DNA of 31,380 bases, from the NCBI GenBank assembly GCA_964563585.1, contig CAZLXG010000024.1, forward strand, positions 1 through 31,380, in the 5' to 3' direction. A program made the translations under genes and the position numbers. Origin of the DNA: CAZLXG01 sp964563585 (lineage in GTDB: Bacteria > Bacteroidota > Bacteroidia > Flavobacteriales > Flavobacteriaceae). Below, piece after piece: positions 1 through 7,187 of this stretch (the first letter of the stretch is position 1; every line of letters starts with the position of its first letter). A model generated the notes under the pieces. That model searched no databases and was not told the origin of the DNA. It saw nothing but the letters and a program-made list of their open reading frames with translations.

Positions 1-71
1 CGTTTTCAACTTTAAAACGTTTTTAAATGTTGTTTAGTAATTGTAAATTTGAGAAGTAAATATTAATGTAA

Positions 72-830
72 ATGAAATTAGTTCTGTCACCAGCAAAATC
101 TTTAGATTTTGAAACACAATTACCAACAAGTCAATACACAAAAGCTCGATTTTTAAAAGAATCTGAGCGCTTAAATAAACTTTTAAAAAAGCAGTCAGCT
201 AAAAGTTTATCAAAACTCATGAAGATTTCAGATAATTTAGGGCAGTTAAATTATCAACGTAACCAAGATTGGAGTTTACCATTTACAACCGAAAATTCTA
301 GACCAGCAGTTTATGCTTTTAGTGGCGATGTATATAAAGGTCTTGATTCATATACCATTTCAGAAGAAAAAATAGAAATTTTACAAAATACAGTTCGTAT
401 TCTTTCAGGATTATATGGTTTATTAAAACCAACCGATTTAATGCAACCATATCGTTTAGAAATGGGAACAAAATTTCCCGTAAGTAAAAATAAAAACCTA
501 TACGAGTTTTGGCGAAAAATAATCACACAATCTTTAAATGATGAGTTGGAAGATGATGAGTTATTTTTAAATTTAGCCAGTAACGAGTATTTCAAAGCTA
601 TTGATGTTAAAACCTTAAAAGTGCCTGTAATTACTGCCAATTTTAAAGATTTTAAAAACGGAGAATATAAAATGATTTCATTTTATGCAAAAGCAGCTCG
701 CGGTATGATGGCGCGTTATATTGTTGATACAAACGCTAAAACTATCGATGATTTAAAAGGTTTTAATTACAAAGGTTATAATTTTAGCGAACCTATGTCA
801 ACCAAAACAGAACTAGTTTTCATAAGATAA
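72..830 (+). CDS. yaaA: Peroxide stress protein YaaA (DUF328/UPF0246)
   Basis: The 252-residue product matches the YaaA/UPF0246 family over its full normal length. Visible signatures are the N-terminal LSPAKSLDF, SGDVYKGLDS, the central RILSGLYGLLKP followed by QPYRLEMGT, and the C-terminal FYAKAARGMMARYI. In E. coli the family is cytoplasmic, is induced by OxyR and limits free iron and oxidative DNA damage during peroxide stress; that role is known for the family and inferred here. The ATG at 72 directly precedes the conserved KLVLSPAKS, so the start is well placed. The gene stands alone, followed by 140 bp that contain a decayed dispersed repeat. No promoter could be assigned with confidence. 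Confidence 0.93.
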   Translation: MKLVLSPAKSLDFETQLPTSQYTKARFLKESERLNKLLKKQSAKSLSKLMKISDNLGQLNYQRNQDWSLPFTTENSRPAVYAFSGDVYKGLDSYTISEEKIEILQNTVRILSGLYGLLKPTDLMQPYRLEMGTKFPVSKNKNLYEFWRKIITQSLNDELEDDELFLNLASNEYFKAIDVKTLKVPVITANFKDFKNGEYKMISFYAKAARGMMARYIVDTNAKTIDDLKGFNYKGYNFSEPMSTKTELVFIR

Positions 831-909
831 ATTATAACCGTCTTTCAAAGAAGTTTCGATTATTATCGAATAAACGAAGGAATCTTTTAAATTGCAACAA
901 AAATTAAAC

Positions 910-935
910 AGATTACTTAGTTCCTCGCAATGACG
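910..935 (-). repeat. Dispersed flavobacterial repeat, TCATTGCGA type
   Basis: Read on the minus strand this is CGTCATTGCGAGGAACTAAG followed by TAATCT, one half of a short repeat that recurs in this window (2184-2211, 5479-5514, 9592-9674). The neighbouring 843-890 stretch looks like a decayed second arm. It lies in the spacer between yaaA and the TPR gene. No function is known to me. Confidence 0.6.
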
Positions 936-970
936 ATATAAAAATAAAATATAAGCAATAATCAAAATTT

Positions 971-1693
971 ATGCAATATTATATAATAATAGCACTTCAA
1001 GTGTATTGTTTTTATCATTTATATAAAAATAGAAACTCATATTATTGGGTGTTTTTAATTCTATTTGTTCCGCTTATTGGTAGTGCAATTTACCTTATAA
1101 CACAAGTGTATAATAAACGTGATGTAGAGAAGACACAAGACAACCTCGTATCAATAATTAATCCTTCAAAAAAAATAAAAGATTTAGAAAAGCAACTTCA
1201 ATTTTCAGAATCGTACCAGAATAGATTGAATTTAGCCAATGCGTATTTAGAAATTGAAGATTACAATAATGCTATTCAGAATTATTTAGAAGTTTTAGAC
1301 GATACTTCACAAAACGATTTTTATGTAGTTACAAAATTAGTAGAAACTTATTATAAAAATGAAGATTTTGAAAATGTAGTTTTTTATGCTGAAAAAATTA
1401 AGAATCAAACAGAATTTAAAAAATCAAGAACGCAGTTTGTATACGGATTAGCACAAGAAAAATTAGGTAACTTTGAAGAAGCTGAAACTAATTTAAAACA
1501 AATAGATGTGCGTTATTCGTTTTATAATGAACGATTAATGTTTGCCGAGTTTTTATTAAGTAGAGACAAAAAAGAGGAAGCAAAAGAAATATTAGAAGAT
1601 ATTTCTACAGAGTCGCAACACATGACAAAGCCAAATAAAAGACTTTTTAGAGCCACTATTCAAGAGGTCGAAAAATTATTATTGGATTTGTAA
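971..1693 (+). CDS. Membrane-anchored TPR-repeat protein
   Basis: This 240-residue protein has two hydrophobic segments at its N-terminus (about residues 3-15 and 24-45), resembling the short membrane anchor found before many flavobacterial soluble domains (PLDc_N-like). From about residue 80 onward come helical tetratricopeptide-like repeats: SYQNRLNLANAYLEIEDYNN, then DFYVVTKLVETYYKNEDFEN, then AQEKLGNFEEAETNLKQI. TPR domains mediate protein-protein contacts; no partner can be named. The stop codon overlaps the ATG of the next gene by one base (TAATG), so the two are probably translationally coupled. Fold confidence is high and function is unknown. Confidence 0.8.
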   Translation: MQYYIIIALQVYCFYHLYKNRNSYYWVFLILFVPLIGSAIYLITQVYNKRDVEKTQDNLVSIINPSKKIKDLEKQLQFSESYQNRLNLANAYLEIEDYNNAIQNYLEVLDDTSQNDFYVVTKLVETYYKNEDFENVVFYAEKIKNQTEFKKSRTQFVYGLAQEKLGNFEEAETNLKQIDVRYSFYNERLMFAEFLLSRDKKEEAKEILEDISTESQHMTKPNKRLFRATIQEVEKLLLDL

Positions 1694-2370
1694 TGTTCTT
1701 TCATAAGCATCCATACCAACCATTTATTCAAGCAAACACAACAAAATTAATTGTTGGCACGTTGCCGCCGCCACGTTTTTCAATAGGCGAACTTTTAGAG
1801 AAAGATGTTAATTTCTGTTATGGTAGTTATTACAATTCGCTGTGGTTATTTATTGATAAAATTCATGGTTTAAATTTGCGATACGATAATTCGGAAGAAG
1901 CTATTGAAGAACGTAAACAGTTTTTAATAGAACAAAAAATTGGTGTTTGTGATATTGTTGAAAGTGCAGAACGCGAAAAGATTGATGCTTCCGATTTAGG
2001 AATGAAAAACATTAAACTTCGTGATATTATTGGTTATTTAAACCAATATCCAAACATCGATACCTTATTGTTTACAGGCGGAAATAGTAAAAATGGACCA
2101 GAATATTTTTTCAGAAAACATATTAAAGAACATAACATAAAGTTTGAGCTACTTGTAAATGAAGTACCAAGAATTCATCAGTTTGTCATTTCAAGCGAGG
2201 CGAAGGAATCTGCCAATAAAAGAACCATAAAAACAGTGTCATTAACTTCGGGTTCTGGAGCTGCAAATATTTCAATAAGCAGATTGCCTTTATACAAACA
2301 ATTAAAAGCTAAAAATCCTGAATTCAATACGTTTGATTTTAGGGTGATGCAGTATCGGGAATTTTTCTAG
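1693..2370 (+). CDS. Uracil-DNA glycosylase superfamily-like protein
   Basis: The 225-residue product resembles the flavobacterial proteins annotated as uracil-DNA glycosylase family. Near the N-terminus there is GTLPPPRF followed by NFCYGSYYNSLW, and near the C-terminus SLTSGSGAANISIS, which occupy the places of the two catalytic/DNA-binding motifs of the superfamily. Base-excision activity is only inferred; the classical UDG water-activating motif is not obvious. Residues 164-173 (VISSEAKES and neighbours) are encoded by a copy of a dispersed repeat (2184-2211) that usually lies between genes, so a short in-frame insertion is suspected just before the conserved TIKTVSLTS strand. It is coupled to the upstream TPR gene by a one-base overlap. 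Confidence 0.68.
   Translation: MFFHKHPYQPFIQANTTKLIVGTLPPPRFSIGELLEKDVNFCYGSYYNSLWLFIDKIHGLNLRYDNSEEAIEERKQFLIEQKIGVCDIVESAEREKIDASDLGMKNIKLRDIIGYLNQYPNIDTLLFTGGNSKNGPEYFFRKHIKEHNIKFELLVNEVPRIHQFVISSEAKESANKRTIKTVSLTSGSGAANISISRLPLYKQLKAKNPEFNTFDFRVMQYREFF
2184..2211 (+). repeat. Dispersed repeat inside a coding sequence
   Basis: The 28-bp stretch begins TGTCATTTCAAGCGAGGCGA and ends AGGAATCT. It has the pattern of the TCATT-cGAgcGA-GGAATCT repeats found between genes in flavobacteria and elsewhere in this window. Here it is read in frame as part of the UDG-like protein. Confidence 0.6.
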
Positions 2371-2421
2371 AAAATAGTTATTTAAAAAAATGTCATAATT
2401 TAGACCTTCAAACAATTCATT

Positions 2422-2556
2422 ATGAAACAATTTATTAGTCTTCTGCTATTATTTATCTTAACGACAAGTTATGAAGCACAAAAAATGTTTATAGATGTTG
2501 AGTTTGCGCAAATAGATAACACCAAACAGTTTTTAGATAAAATATTTAAACAATAA
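2422..2556 (+). CDS. Tiny secreted protein or gene remnant (44 aa)
   Basis: An ATG at 2422 opens a 44-codon frame starting MKQFISLLLLFILTTSYEAQ, a convincing signal peptide with a Lys, a run of Leu/Ile/Phe and a small-residue cleavage region. The mature part is only about 24 residues (FIDVEFAQIDNTKQFLDKIF). It ends three bases before the ATG of the transporter gene, so the two are probably co-transcribed. It may be a real microprotein or the preserved N-terminus of a longer secreted protein that was lost. I recognise no family. Confidence 0.45.
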   Translation: MKQFISLLLLFILTTSYEAQKMFIDVEFAQIDNTKQFLDKIFKQ

Positions 2557-2559
2557 TTA

Positions 2560-4056
2560 ATGAAGAAGTTGAAATTTCCATCGGCGCAAACGGTATTATT
2601 AATTATTGCTGCTATTATTGCCTTACTAACTTGGGTTATTCCTTCGGGGAAGTTTGATACGTTAGCTTATAATAAAGAAGTCAATAATTTTACTATAATG
2701 AGTCAAGGTGAATCAACTGTAATAGAAGCTTCACAAGCATCGTTAAATCAACTTCAAATTAAAATTCCTTTAGAAAAATTTACCAATGGTGATATTTGGA
2801 AACCTATTAGTATTCCTAACACTTATAAAGAAGTAAAAGCAAATTCGCAAGGTGTAAAAGAGTTTATAGAATCACCAATTAAAGGTATTATTGAAGCGGC
2901 AGATATTATTATTTTAGTGCTTTTTATTGGTGGACTTATTGGTATTGTAAATAGAACTGGTGCTTTTGAAGGTGGCATTTCTTGGTTGTCTAAAGCTCTT
3001 GAAGGAAGAGAATTTCTATTAATTATTATTGTCACTTTTTTGGTAGCAATTGGAGGAACAACATTTGGACTTGCTGAAGAAACTATCGCGTTTTATCCCA
3101 TACTTATTCCTGTGTTTATTGCTGCAAAATATGATGCTATTGTTGGGCTAGCATCCATTTATATTGGATCTTCTATTGGTACAATGGCATCAACTGTAAA
3201 CCCTTTTAGTGTTATTATTGCTTCGGATGCAGCAGGAATTAATTGGACAACAGGACTTTATGGAAGATTGTTAATGCTAGTAATTTCTACTACTATTTGT
3301 ATTATTTATATTATTCGATATGCTCAAAAAGTGAAAAACGATCCTTCAAAATCTATAATTTATAGTCAAAAAGAAGAAATTGAAAGTATGTTTTCTATGT
3401 TGAAAACTAATTCATCTCAAAAATTAACAACCAAATTAAAGTTAGTTTTATTAGTGTTTTTGTTGTGTTTTGTAGTTATGATTTATGGTGTTTCCATAAA
3501 AGGTTGGTGGTTTTTAGAAATGACAACCACGTTTTTTGTTGGTGCTATTTTAATTGGAATTATTGCAAGAATGAATGAATCTGAGTTTGTAGACCAATTT
3601 GTAAAAGGCGCAATGGATTTATTAGGTGTTGCCTTTATAATTGGTATTGCAAGAGGTGTAACTATTTTAATGAATGATGGCTTAATAAGTGATACGCTAC
3701 TTTATTATTCTAGTAACTTAACAAACGGTATGAATAAAGGTTTGTTTGCAAATACTATGACATTTATTTATGCTTGTTTATCATTTTTTATTCCATCTTC
3801 TTCAGGTATGGCAGTATTAACAATGCCAATAATGTCACCACTTGCCGATGGTGTTGGTGTTGGTAGAGAAGTGGTTGTAAATGCATATCAATACGGAATG
3901 GGATTGTTTAATTTTATAAACCCAACAGGATTAATTTTAGCATCATTAGCTATAGTAAAAGTTGGTTTTAACAAGTGGTTAAAATTTGTAATGCCGTTAG
4001 TAATAATACTCACTATTGTTACTATTGTGTTTATGACGATTTCGGTGTATATATAG
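2560..4056 (+). CDS. YfcC-family integral membrane transporter
   Basis: This 498-residue protein has about 11-12 hydrophobic segments and fits the YfcC/DcuC-like family (COG1288, ion transporter superfamily). Typical marks are the opening FPSAQTVLLIIAAIIALLTWVIPSGKFDTL, the hairpin segment STVNPFSVIIASDAAGI and the matching late segment FFIPSSSGMAVLTMPIMSPLAD followed by NPTGLILASLAI. The two Ser/Pro-rich re-entrant motifs are characteristic of dicarboxylate or amino-acid carriers. Relatives include predicted arginine/ornithine antiporters, but the substrate cannot be read from sequence. Residues about 30-100 form a soluble loop after the first helix. It is preceded by the 44-codon secreted ORF with a 3-bp gap. 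Confidence 0.82.
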   Translation: MKKLKFPSAQTVLLIIAAIIALLTWVIPSGKFDTLAYNKEVNNFTIMSQGESTVIEASQASLNQLQIKIPLEKFTNGDIWKPISIPNTYKEVKANSQGVKEFIESPIKGIIEAADIIILVLFIGGLIGIVNRTGAFEGGISWLSKALEGREFLLIIIVTFLVAIGGTTFGLAEETIAFYPILIPVFIAAKYDAIVGLASIYIGSSIGTMASTVNPFSVIIASDAAGINWTTGLYGRLLMLVISTTICIIYIIRYAQKVKNDPSKSIIYSQKEEIESMFSMLKTNSSQKLTTKLKLVLLVFLLCFVVMIYGVSIKGWWFLEMTTTFFVGAILIGIIARMNESEFVDQFVKGAMDLLGVAFIIGIARGVTILMNDGLISDTLLYYSSNLTNGMNKGLFANTMTFIYACLSFFIPSSSGMAVLTMPIMSPLADGVGVGREVVVNAYQYGMGLFNFINPTGLILASLAIVKVGFNKWLKFVMPLVIILTIVTIVFMTISVYI

Positions 4057-4095
4057 ATATTGAATTTTAAATAAACCTACCGAGTAAATTAGGCT

Positions 4096-4103
4096 TACCT
4101 TTG
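4096..4103 (+). promoter_or_regulatory. Bacteroidota -7 promoter box for the DEAD-box helicase
   Basis: TACCTTTG followed by C fits the -7 consensus TAnnTTTG. Transcription would start near 4110, giving a leader of about 65 nt. No TTG at the ideal -33 distance was found. Confidence 0.55.
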
Positions 4104-4116
4104 CACTCAATAAAAG

Positions 4117-4162
4117 AATGACACTAAAAATTAGAGGGTCATTTTAAATGCCAATTATTGGC
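4117..4162 (+). promoter_or_regulatory. Structured leader of the helicase mRNA
   Basis: The leader holds an inverted repeat AATGAC (4117-4122) / GTCATT (4138-4143) and then a perfect dyad GCCAAT-T-ATTGGC (4150-4162). A 12-codon frame starting ATG at 4148 ends at 4186 and overlaps the helicase start at 4176 in another frame. This could modulate translation, as in leaders of cold-responsive helicases, but that is inference. Confidence 0.35.
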
Positions 4163-4175
4163 CCAAATCATTTTT

Positions 4176-5453
4176 ATGTCATTTAATTCATTAGGTTTAT
4201 CTGATGCTTTATTAAAAGCAGTCAGCAAACAAGGCTATACAACGCCATCTCCAATACAACAAAAAGCAATTCCTTTAATTTTAGAAGGTAAAGATGTATT
4301 AGCATCTGCACAAACAGGAACAGGTAAAACAGCAGGTTTTACATTACCACTACTACATTTGCTTTCTGAAAATCCAAAACAAAAATTCAGCCCCATTCGT
4401 GCATTAATTTTAACGCCAACACGAGAGTTAGCTGCACAAGTACATAACAATGTAAAGCAGTATAGCGAGTTTTTAGGAATAAGAAGTGCTGTTATTTTTG
4501 GAGGTGTTAATCAGAAACCACAAGTTGCAACAATTAGAAATGGTGTAGATGTTTTAATTGCAACTCCAGGACGTTTATTAGATTTACAAAATCAAGGCTT
4601 ATTGTCATTAAAACGTATAGAGATTTTTGTTTTAGATGAAGCCGATAGAATGTTGGATATGGGTTTTTTACGTGATATTGAGCGCGTAATAAACATGATG
4701 CCTGCAAAACGACAAAATTTGATGTTTTCGGCTACGTTTTCAAAAGACATTAGGAAATTAGCTCAAGGAATTTTGCATCATCCAGTATCGGTTGAAGTAG
4801 CAAGAGAGAACTCAACGGTTGATGCAATAAGTCAAAAAGTATATCGTGTTGCAAAAGGATTAAAAGCAGGCTTAATAATTAAGTTAATTTCTGATGGTAA
4901 TTGGAAACAAGTTTTAGTATTTACCAGAACAAAACATGGTGCGAATAATTTGTGCAAAAAAATGGTGAGTGCAGGAATTTCTGCTGCAGCAATTCATGGT
5001 AATAAAAGTCAAGGTGCGCGTACAAAAGCATTAGCAGGTTTTAAAAACGGGCGCGTTCGTGTGTTAGTTGCTACAGACATTGCTGCTCGTGGATTAGATA
5101 TTCCATTATTACCTCATGTTATAAATTTTGAATTGCCCAACATTTCTGAAGATTATGTACACAGAATTGGTAGAACAGGTAGAGCAGGAGCAAGTGGAGA
5201 AGCACTTTCGTTAGTAAGTGCAGATGAAACGACATATTTACGAGATATTGAAAAATTAGTAGGATTAAAAATACCTGTTGAAATTGTTGAAGGTTTTGAG
5301 CCAGATCCAAATGCATCAACAGCTCCAATAAAACAAGGTCAAGGCGGGAGAAATAGAAGAAATAATAATTCTAGAAATTCGAATGCATCAAGAAATAATT
5401 CTAATAAAGGTAATTCTTCAAGACGACCAAGTCGTAACAGTAATAGACGTTAA
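4176..5453 (+). CDS. DEAD-box ATP-dependent RNA helicase, RhlE-like
   Basis: All helicase motifs are present in order: Q motif (FNSLGLSDALLKAV to TTPSPIQQKAIP), motif I AQTGTGKT, Ia PTRELAAQ, Ib TPGRL, II DEAD, III SAT, IV VLVFTRTKH, V ATDIAARGLDIP and VI HRIGRTGRAG. The C-terminal ~40 residues are a low-complexity Asn/Ser/Arg/Gly tail that probably binds RNA and is common in RhlE-type proteins. It unwinds structured RNA, likely in ribosome assembly or mRNA turnover. I chose the ATG at 4176 (MSFNSLGLSD). An earlier in-frame TTG at 4158 would add six residues that the family lacks. A -7 promoter box lies at 4096-4103. Length is 425 residues. Confidence 0.92.
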   Translation: MSFNSLGLSDALLKAVSKQGYTTPSPIQQKAIPLILEGKDVLASAQTGTGKTAGFTLPLLHLLSENPKQKFSPIRALILTPTRELAAQVHNNVKQYSEFLGIRSAVIFGGVNQKPQVATIRNGVDVLIATPGRLLDLQNQGLLSLKRIEIFVLDEADRMLDMGFLRDIERVINMMPAKRQNLMFSATFSKDIRKLAQGILHHPVSVEVARENSTVDAISQKVYRVAKGLKAGLIIKLISDGNWKQVLVFTRTKHGANNLCKKMVSAGISAAAIHGNKSQGARTKALAGFKNGRVRVLVATDIAARGLDIPLLPHVINFELPNISEDYVHRIGRTGRAGASGEALSLVSADETTYLRDIEKLVGLKIPVEIVEGFEPDPNASTAPIKQGQGGRNRRNNNSRNSNASRNNSNKGNSSRRPSRNSNRR

Positions 5454-5478
5454 AACAATAATATAAATTAATATTGAA

Positions 5479-5514
5479 TGTCATTGCGAATCGTTTTTAC
5501 GATGTGGTAATCTT
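5479..5514 (+). repeat. Dispersed flavobacterial repeat, TCATTGCGA type
   Basis: The stretch starts TGTCATTGCGAATCGTTTTT and ends GTGGTAATCT, matching both arms of the repeat whose other copies are at 910-935 and 9592-9674. It sits in the spacer between the helicase and the DUF6500 gene. Confidence 0.55.
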
Positions 5515-5533
5515 TTGAATTTAGATATTAAGT

Positions 5534-5743
5534 ATGACAAAAGAATTAAAAGATAAAATAATTGAAGTTTGTAATAAAAAAATTCAGCAAAAAGGCACAA
5601 ATGTAGGCTTGTCTTTTTATGCATTTTTTGCTAACAAAAATGATAATCCAGAACTATTGATAGAAGCTGCAATATGGTGGATAAAAACACATCAACTTAA
5701 TCATTTTGAAAAAGCAGTGAAAATTAAAAAGTTAGTAAGTTAG
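5534..5743 (+). CDS. Small conserved protein, DUF6500-like
   Basis: This 69-residue protein has the compact conserved core GTNVGLSFYAFFANKNDNPE followed by EAAIWWIKTH and HFEKAVKI, which I recognise as the DUF6500 family of short bacterial proteins. It is predicted to be soluble, mostly helical and without signal peptide. Function is unknown. The start ATG gives the usual family length. A perfect 16-bp inverted repeat lies between it and the next gene. Confidence 0.72.
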   Translation: MTKELKDKIIEVCNKKIQQKGTNVGLSFYAFFANKNDNPELLIEAAIWWIKTHQLNHFEKAVKIKKLVS

Positions 5744-5755
5744 TATTATGTCACC

Positions 5756-5816
5756 TCGAGCGCAGTCGAGAGGTCATTAAATAAAAAAGCACTTAAAAGG
5801 TCTCGACTGCGCTCGA
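5756..5816. repeat. Perfect 16-bp inverted repeat, GC-rich dispersed element
   Basis: TCGAGCGCAGTCGAGA (5756-5771) and its exact reverse complement TCTCGACTGCGCTCGA (5801-5816) flank a 29-nt AT-rich loop. The GC content is far above its surroundings. The pattern (cTCGAGCGCAGTCGAGA-GGTC) is that of short repeats scattered between flavobacterial genes. Transcribed in either direction it would form a strong hairpin, so it may dampen read-through or stabilise a 3' end. Confidence 0.8.
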
Positions 5817-5828
5817 CCAGACAAAACG

Positions 5829-6053
5829 ATGTCGCAAATCAATAACCCACTTCATGGTGTTAAATTAGAACAAATTGTAACTGAATTGGAAGCGCATTAT
5901 GGTTGGGAATATTTAGGTTATAACATTAATGTTCGTTGTTTTACTCACAATCCATCAGTAAAATCGAGTTTAAAATTTTTACGCAGAACACCTTGGGCAA
6001 GGACTAAAGTTGAGACTATGTATTTACAAATGTTGAAGAATAAAAATCAATGA
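5829..6053 (+). CDS. VF530-family DNA-binding protein (DUF2132)
   Basis: The 74-residue product matches the VF530/DUF2132 family across its length: NPLHGVKLEQIVTELEAHYG, then GYNINVRCFTHNPSVKSSLK and FLRRTPWARTKVETMYL. The family founder from Vibrio fischeri has a solved small helical structure and is annotated as DNA-binding; its physiological role is not established. The gene follows the GC-rich inverted repeat with 12 bp to spare. Its end is followed by a weak AT hairpin (about 6042-6058) and a 14-base T tract (6069-6082), which may serve as a terminator. Confidence 0.85.
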   Translation: MSQINNPLHGVKLEQIVTELEAHYGWEYLGYNINVRCFTHNPSVKSSLKFLRRTPWARTKVETMYLQMLKNKNQ

Positions 6054-6100
6054 TTTTTTTGAGGTTCGTTTTTTTTTTTTTTGATAAAGTCAAGTTTGAA

Positions 6101-6553
6101 TTACTGTATGTGTTTTAATCCTTCATAAATTGTAATGCCTACAGCATTTGCAAGGTTTAAACTTCTAATATGTTCGCTATATAATGGGATTTTATAAAGT
6201 AAATTTGGGTGTTTTTCTAAAATAGATTTTGGTAGTCCAACAGATTCTTTTCCGAAGACTAAAAACATATTGTCTTCAAATGGAATGTCCCAATGATTTT
6301 TTGTGCCATGACTGGATAAAAACACCATATTTTCATTTGAATTCTTATTGAAAAACTCTTCAACATTTTCATAAATAATCACATCTAAATGTTTCCAATA
6401 ATCTAATCCAGCACGTTTTAATCTAGAGTCATTAATTTCAAAACTAAATGGTTTTACTAAATGTAATTTTGAACCTGAACCTAGCGTTAAACGACCAATA
6501 TTTCCAGTATTGTTTGGTATTTCGGGTTCTATAAGTACAATGTTTAATGGCAT
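6101..6553 (-). CDS. trmL: tRNA (cytidine(34)-2'-O)-methyltransferase TrmL
   Basis: This 150-residue SPOUT-class enzyme has the TrmL layout: PEIPNNTGNIGRL at the N-terminus, LVFGKESVGLP in the middle and IPLYSEHIRSLNLANAVGITIYE near the C-terminus, forming the trefoil knot that binds S-adenosylmethionine. TrmL methylates the 2'-OH of the wobble nucleotide in certain leucine tRNAs. It is the last gene of the trp transcription unit, 12 bp after the methyltransferase, so it may be co-transcribed with tryptophan genes. Length and motifs are complete. Confidence 0.92.
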   Translation of the reverse strand: MPLNIVLIEPEIPNNTGNIGRLTLGSGSKLHLVKPFSFEINDSRLKRAGLDYWKHLDVIIYENVEEFFNKNSNENMVFLSSHGTKNHWDIPFEDNMFLVFGKESVGLPKSILEKHPNLLYKIPLYSEHIRSLNLANAVGITIYEGLKHIQ

Positions 6554-6565
6554 ATGTTAGTGTTT

Positions 6566-7187
6566 CTATTTTTTAGTAAAACTACAAAAAGTAAAATATT
6601 GAATGGTGTTAAAAGGTGTTTTGTGTTTAATAGTTTTGCAGTTTAGTTTTTTAAAGGCATGCTTGAATTTGTCAATCAAAGTTGTTTTAGAATATTGTTT
6701 TATTTCTATTCCACTACACTTTTGGGGCCCCTTCCATCGAAAATGTTCCAATAATTAAATAGCCATTTTGAGTAATACTATTTTGTGTAGAATTAACGTA
6801 ATTATTTATTTCAGTTTCTTTAGTTAAAAAGTGAAATGCCGCTCTATCATGCCAAAGGTCATAGTTTTCAGTTGGATTAAAATTTGATGCATCGGCAACA
6901 ATCCATTTTACGTTTTCATTTTGTTTTTGTAGACGTTGTTTTGCTCTTTCAATTGCTTTTTTAGAAATATCTAAAACAGTAATGTTCGTGTAGCCTAAAT
7001 CTAATAAATTATCAACTAAAAAACTGTCACCTCCACCAATATCAATGATATTTGATGATTTTGGTAAATTTAATTCTTTAATGAATTGTAATGAAGTTTC
7101 AGGTTTTGGTTGATACCAACTTACGTCATTTATTGCTTTTGTATTATAAATGTTTTCCCAATGTTTTTTTCTGTTTAAATTATTCAT
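6566..7187 (-). pseudogene. Class I SAM-dependent methyltransferase, single frameshift
   Basis: The frame from 7187 reads a SAM-dependent methyltransferase (motif I NIIDIGGGDSFLVDNLL at residues ~40-57; VLDISKKAIERA; WIVADASNF; LWHDRAAFHFL) and stops at 6714 just after IIGTFSMEG. The +1 frame overlapping it continues the same family (GPQKCSGIEIKQYS to TPFNTIQYFTFCSF) to the stop at 6566. Removing one base from GGGGCCCC (6724-6731) joins the two into a 206-residue protein of normal length. The cause is a single-base insertion, real or a consensus error. The start overlaps the trpA stop by one base. The substrate is unknown. Confidence 0.8.

Noticed and set aside
311..640. Minus-strand ORFs over yaaA, the helicase, trpB, kdsA, typA and other genes
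   Set aside because: They are shadows of well-supported genes on the opposite strand, with no recognisable domains or spacing of their own.
6566..7187. Programmed +1 frameshifting in the methyltransferase
   Set aside because: GGGGCCCC is not a recognised slippery site and no stimulating structure is evident. A simple insertion or consensus error explains it.
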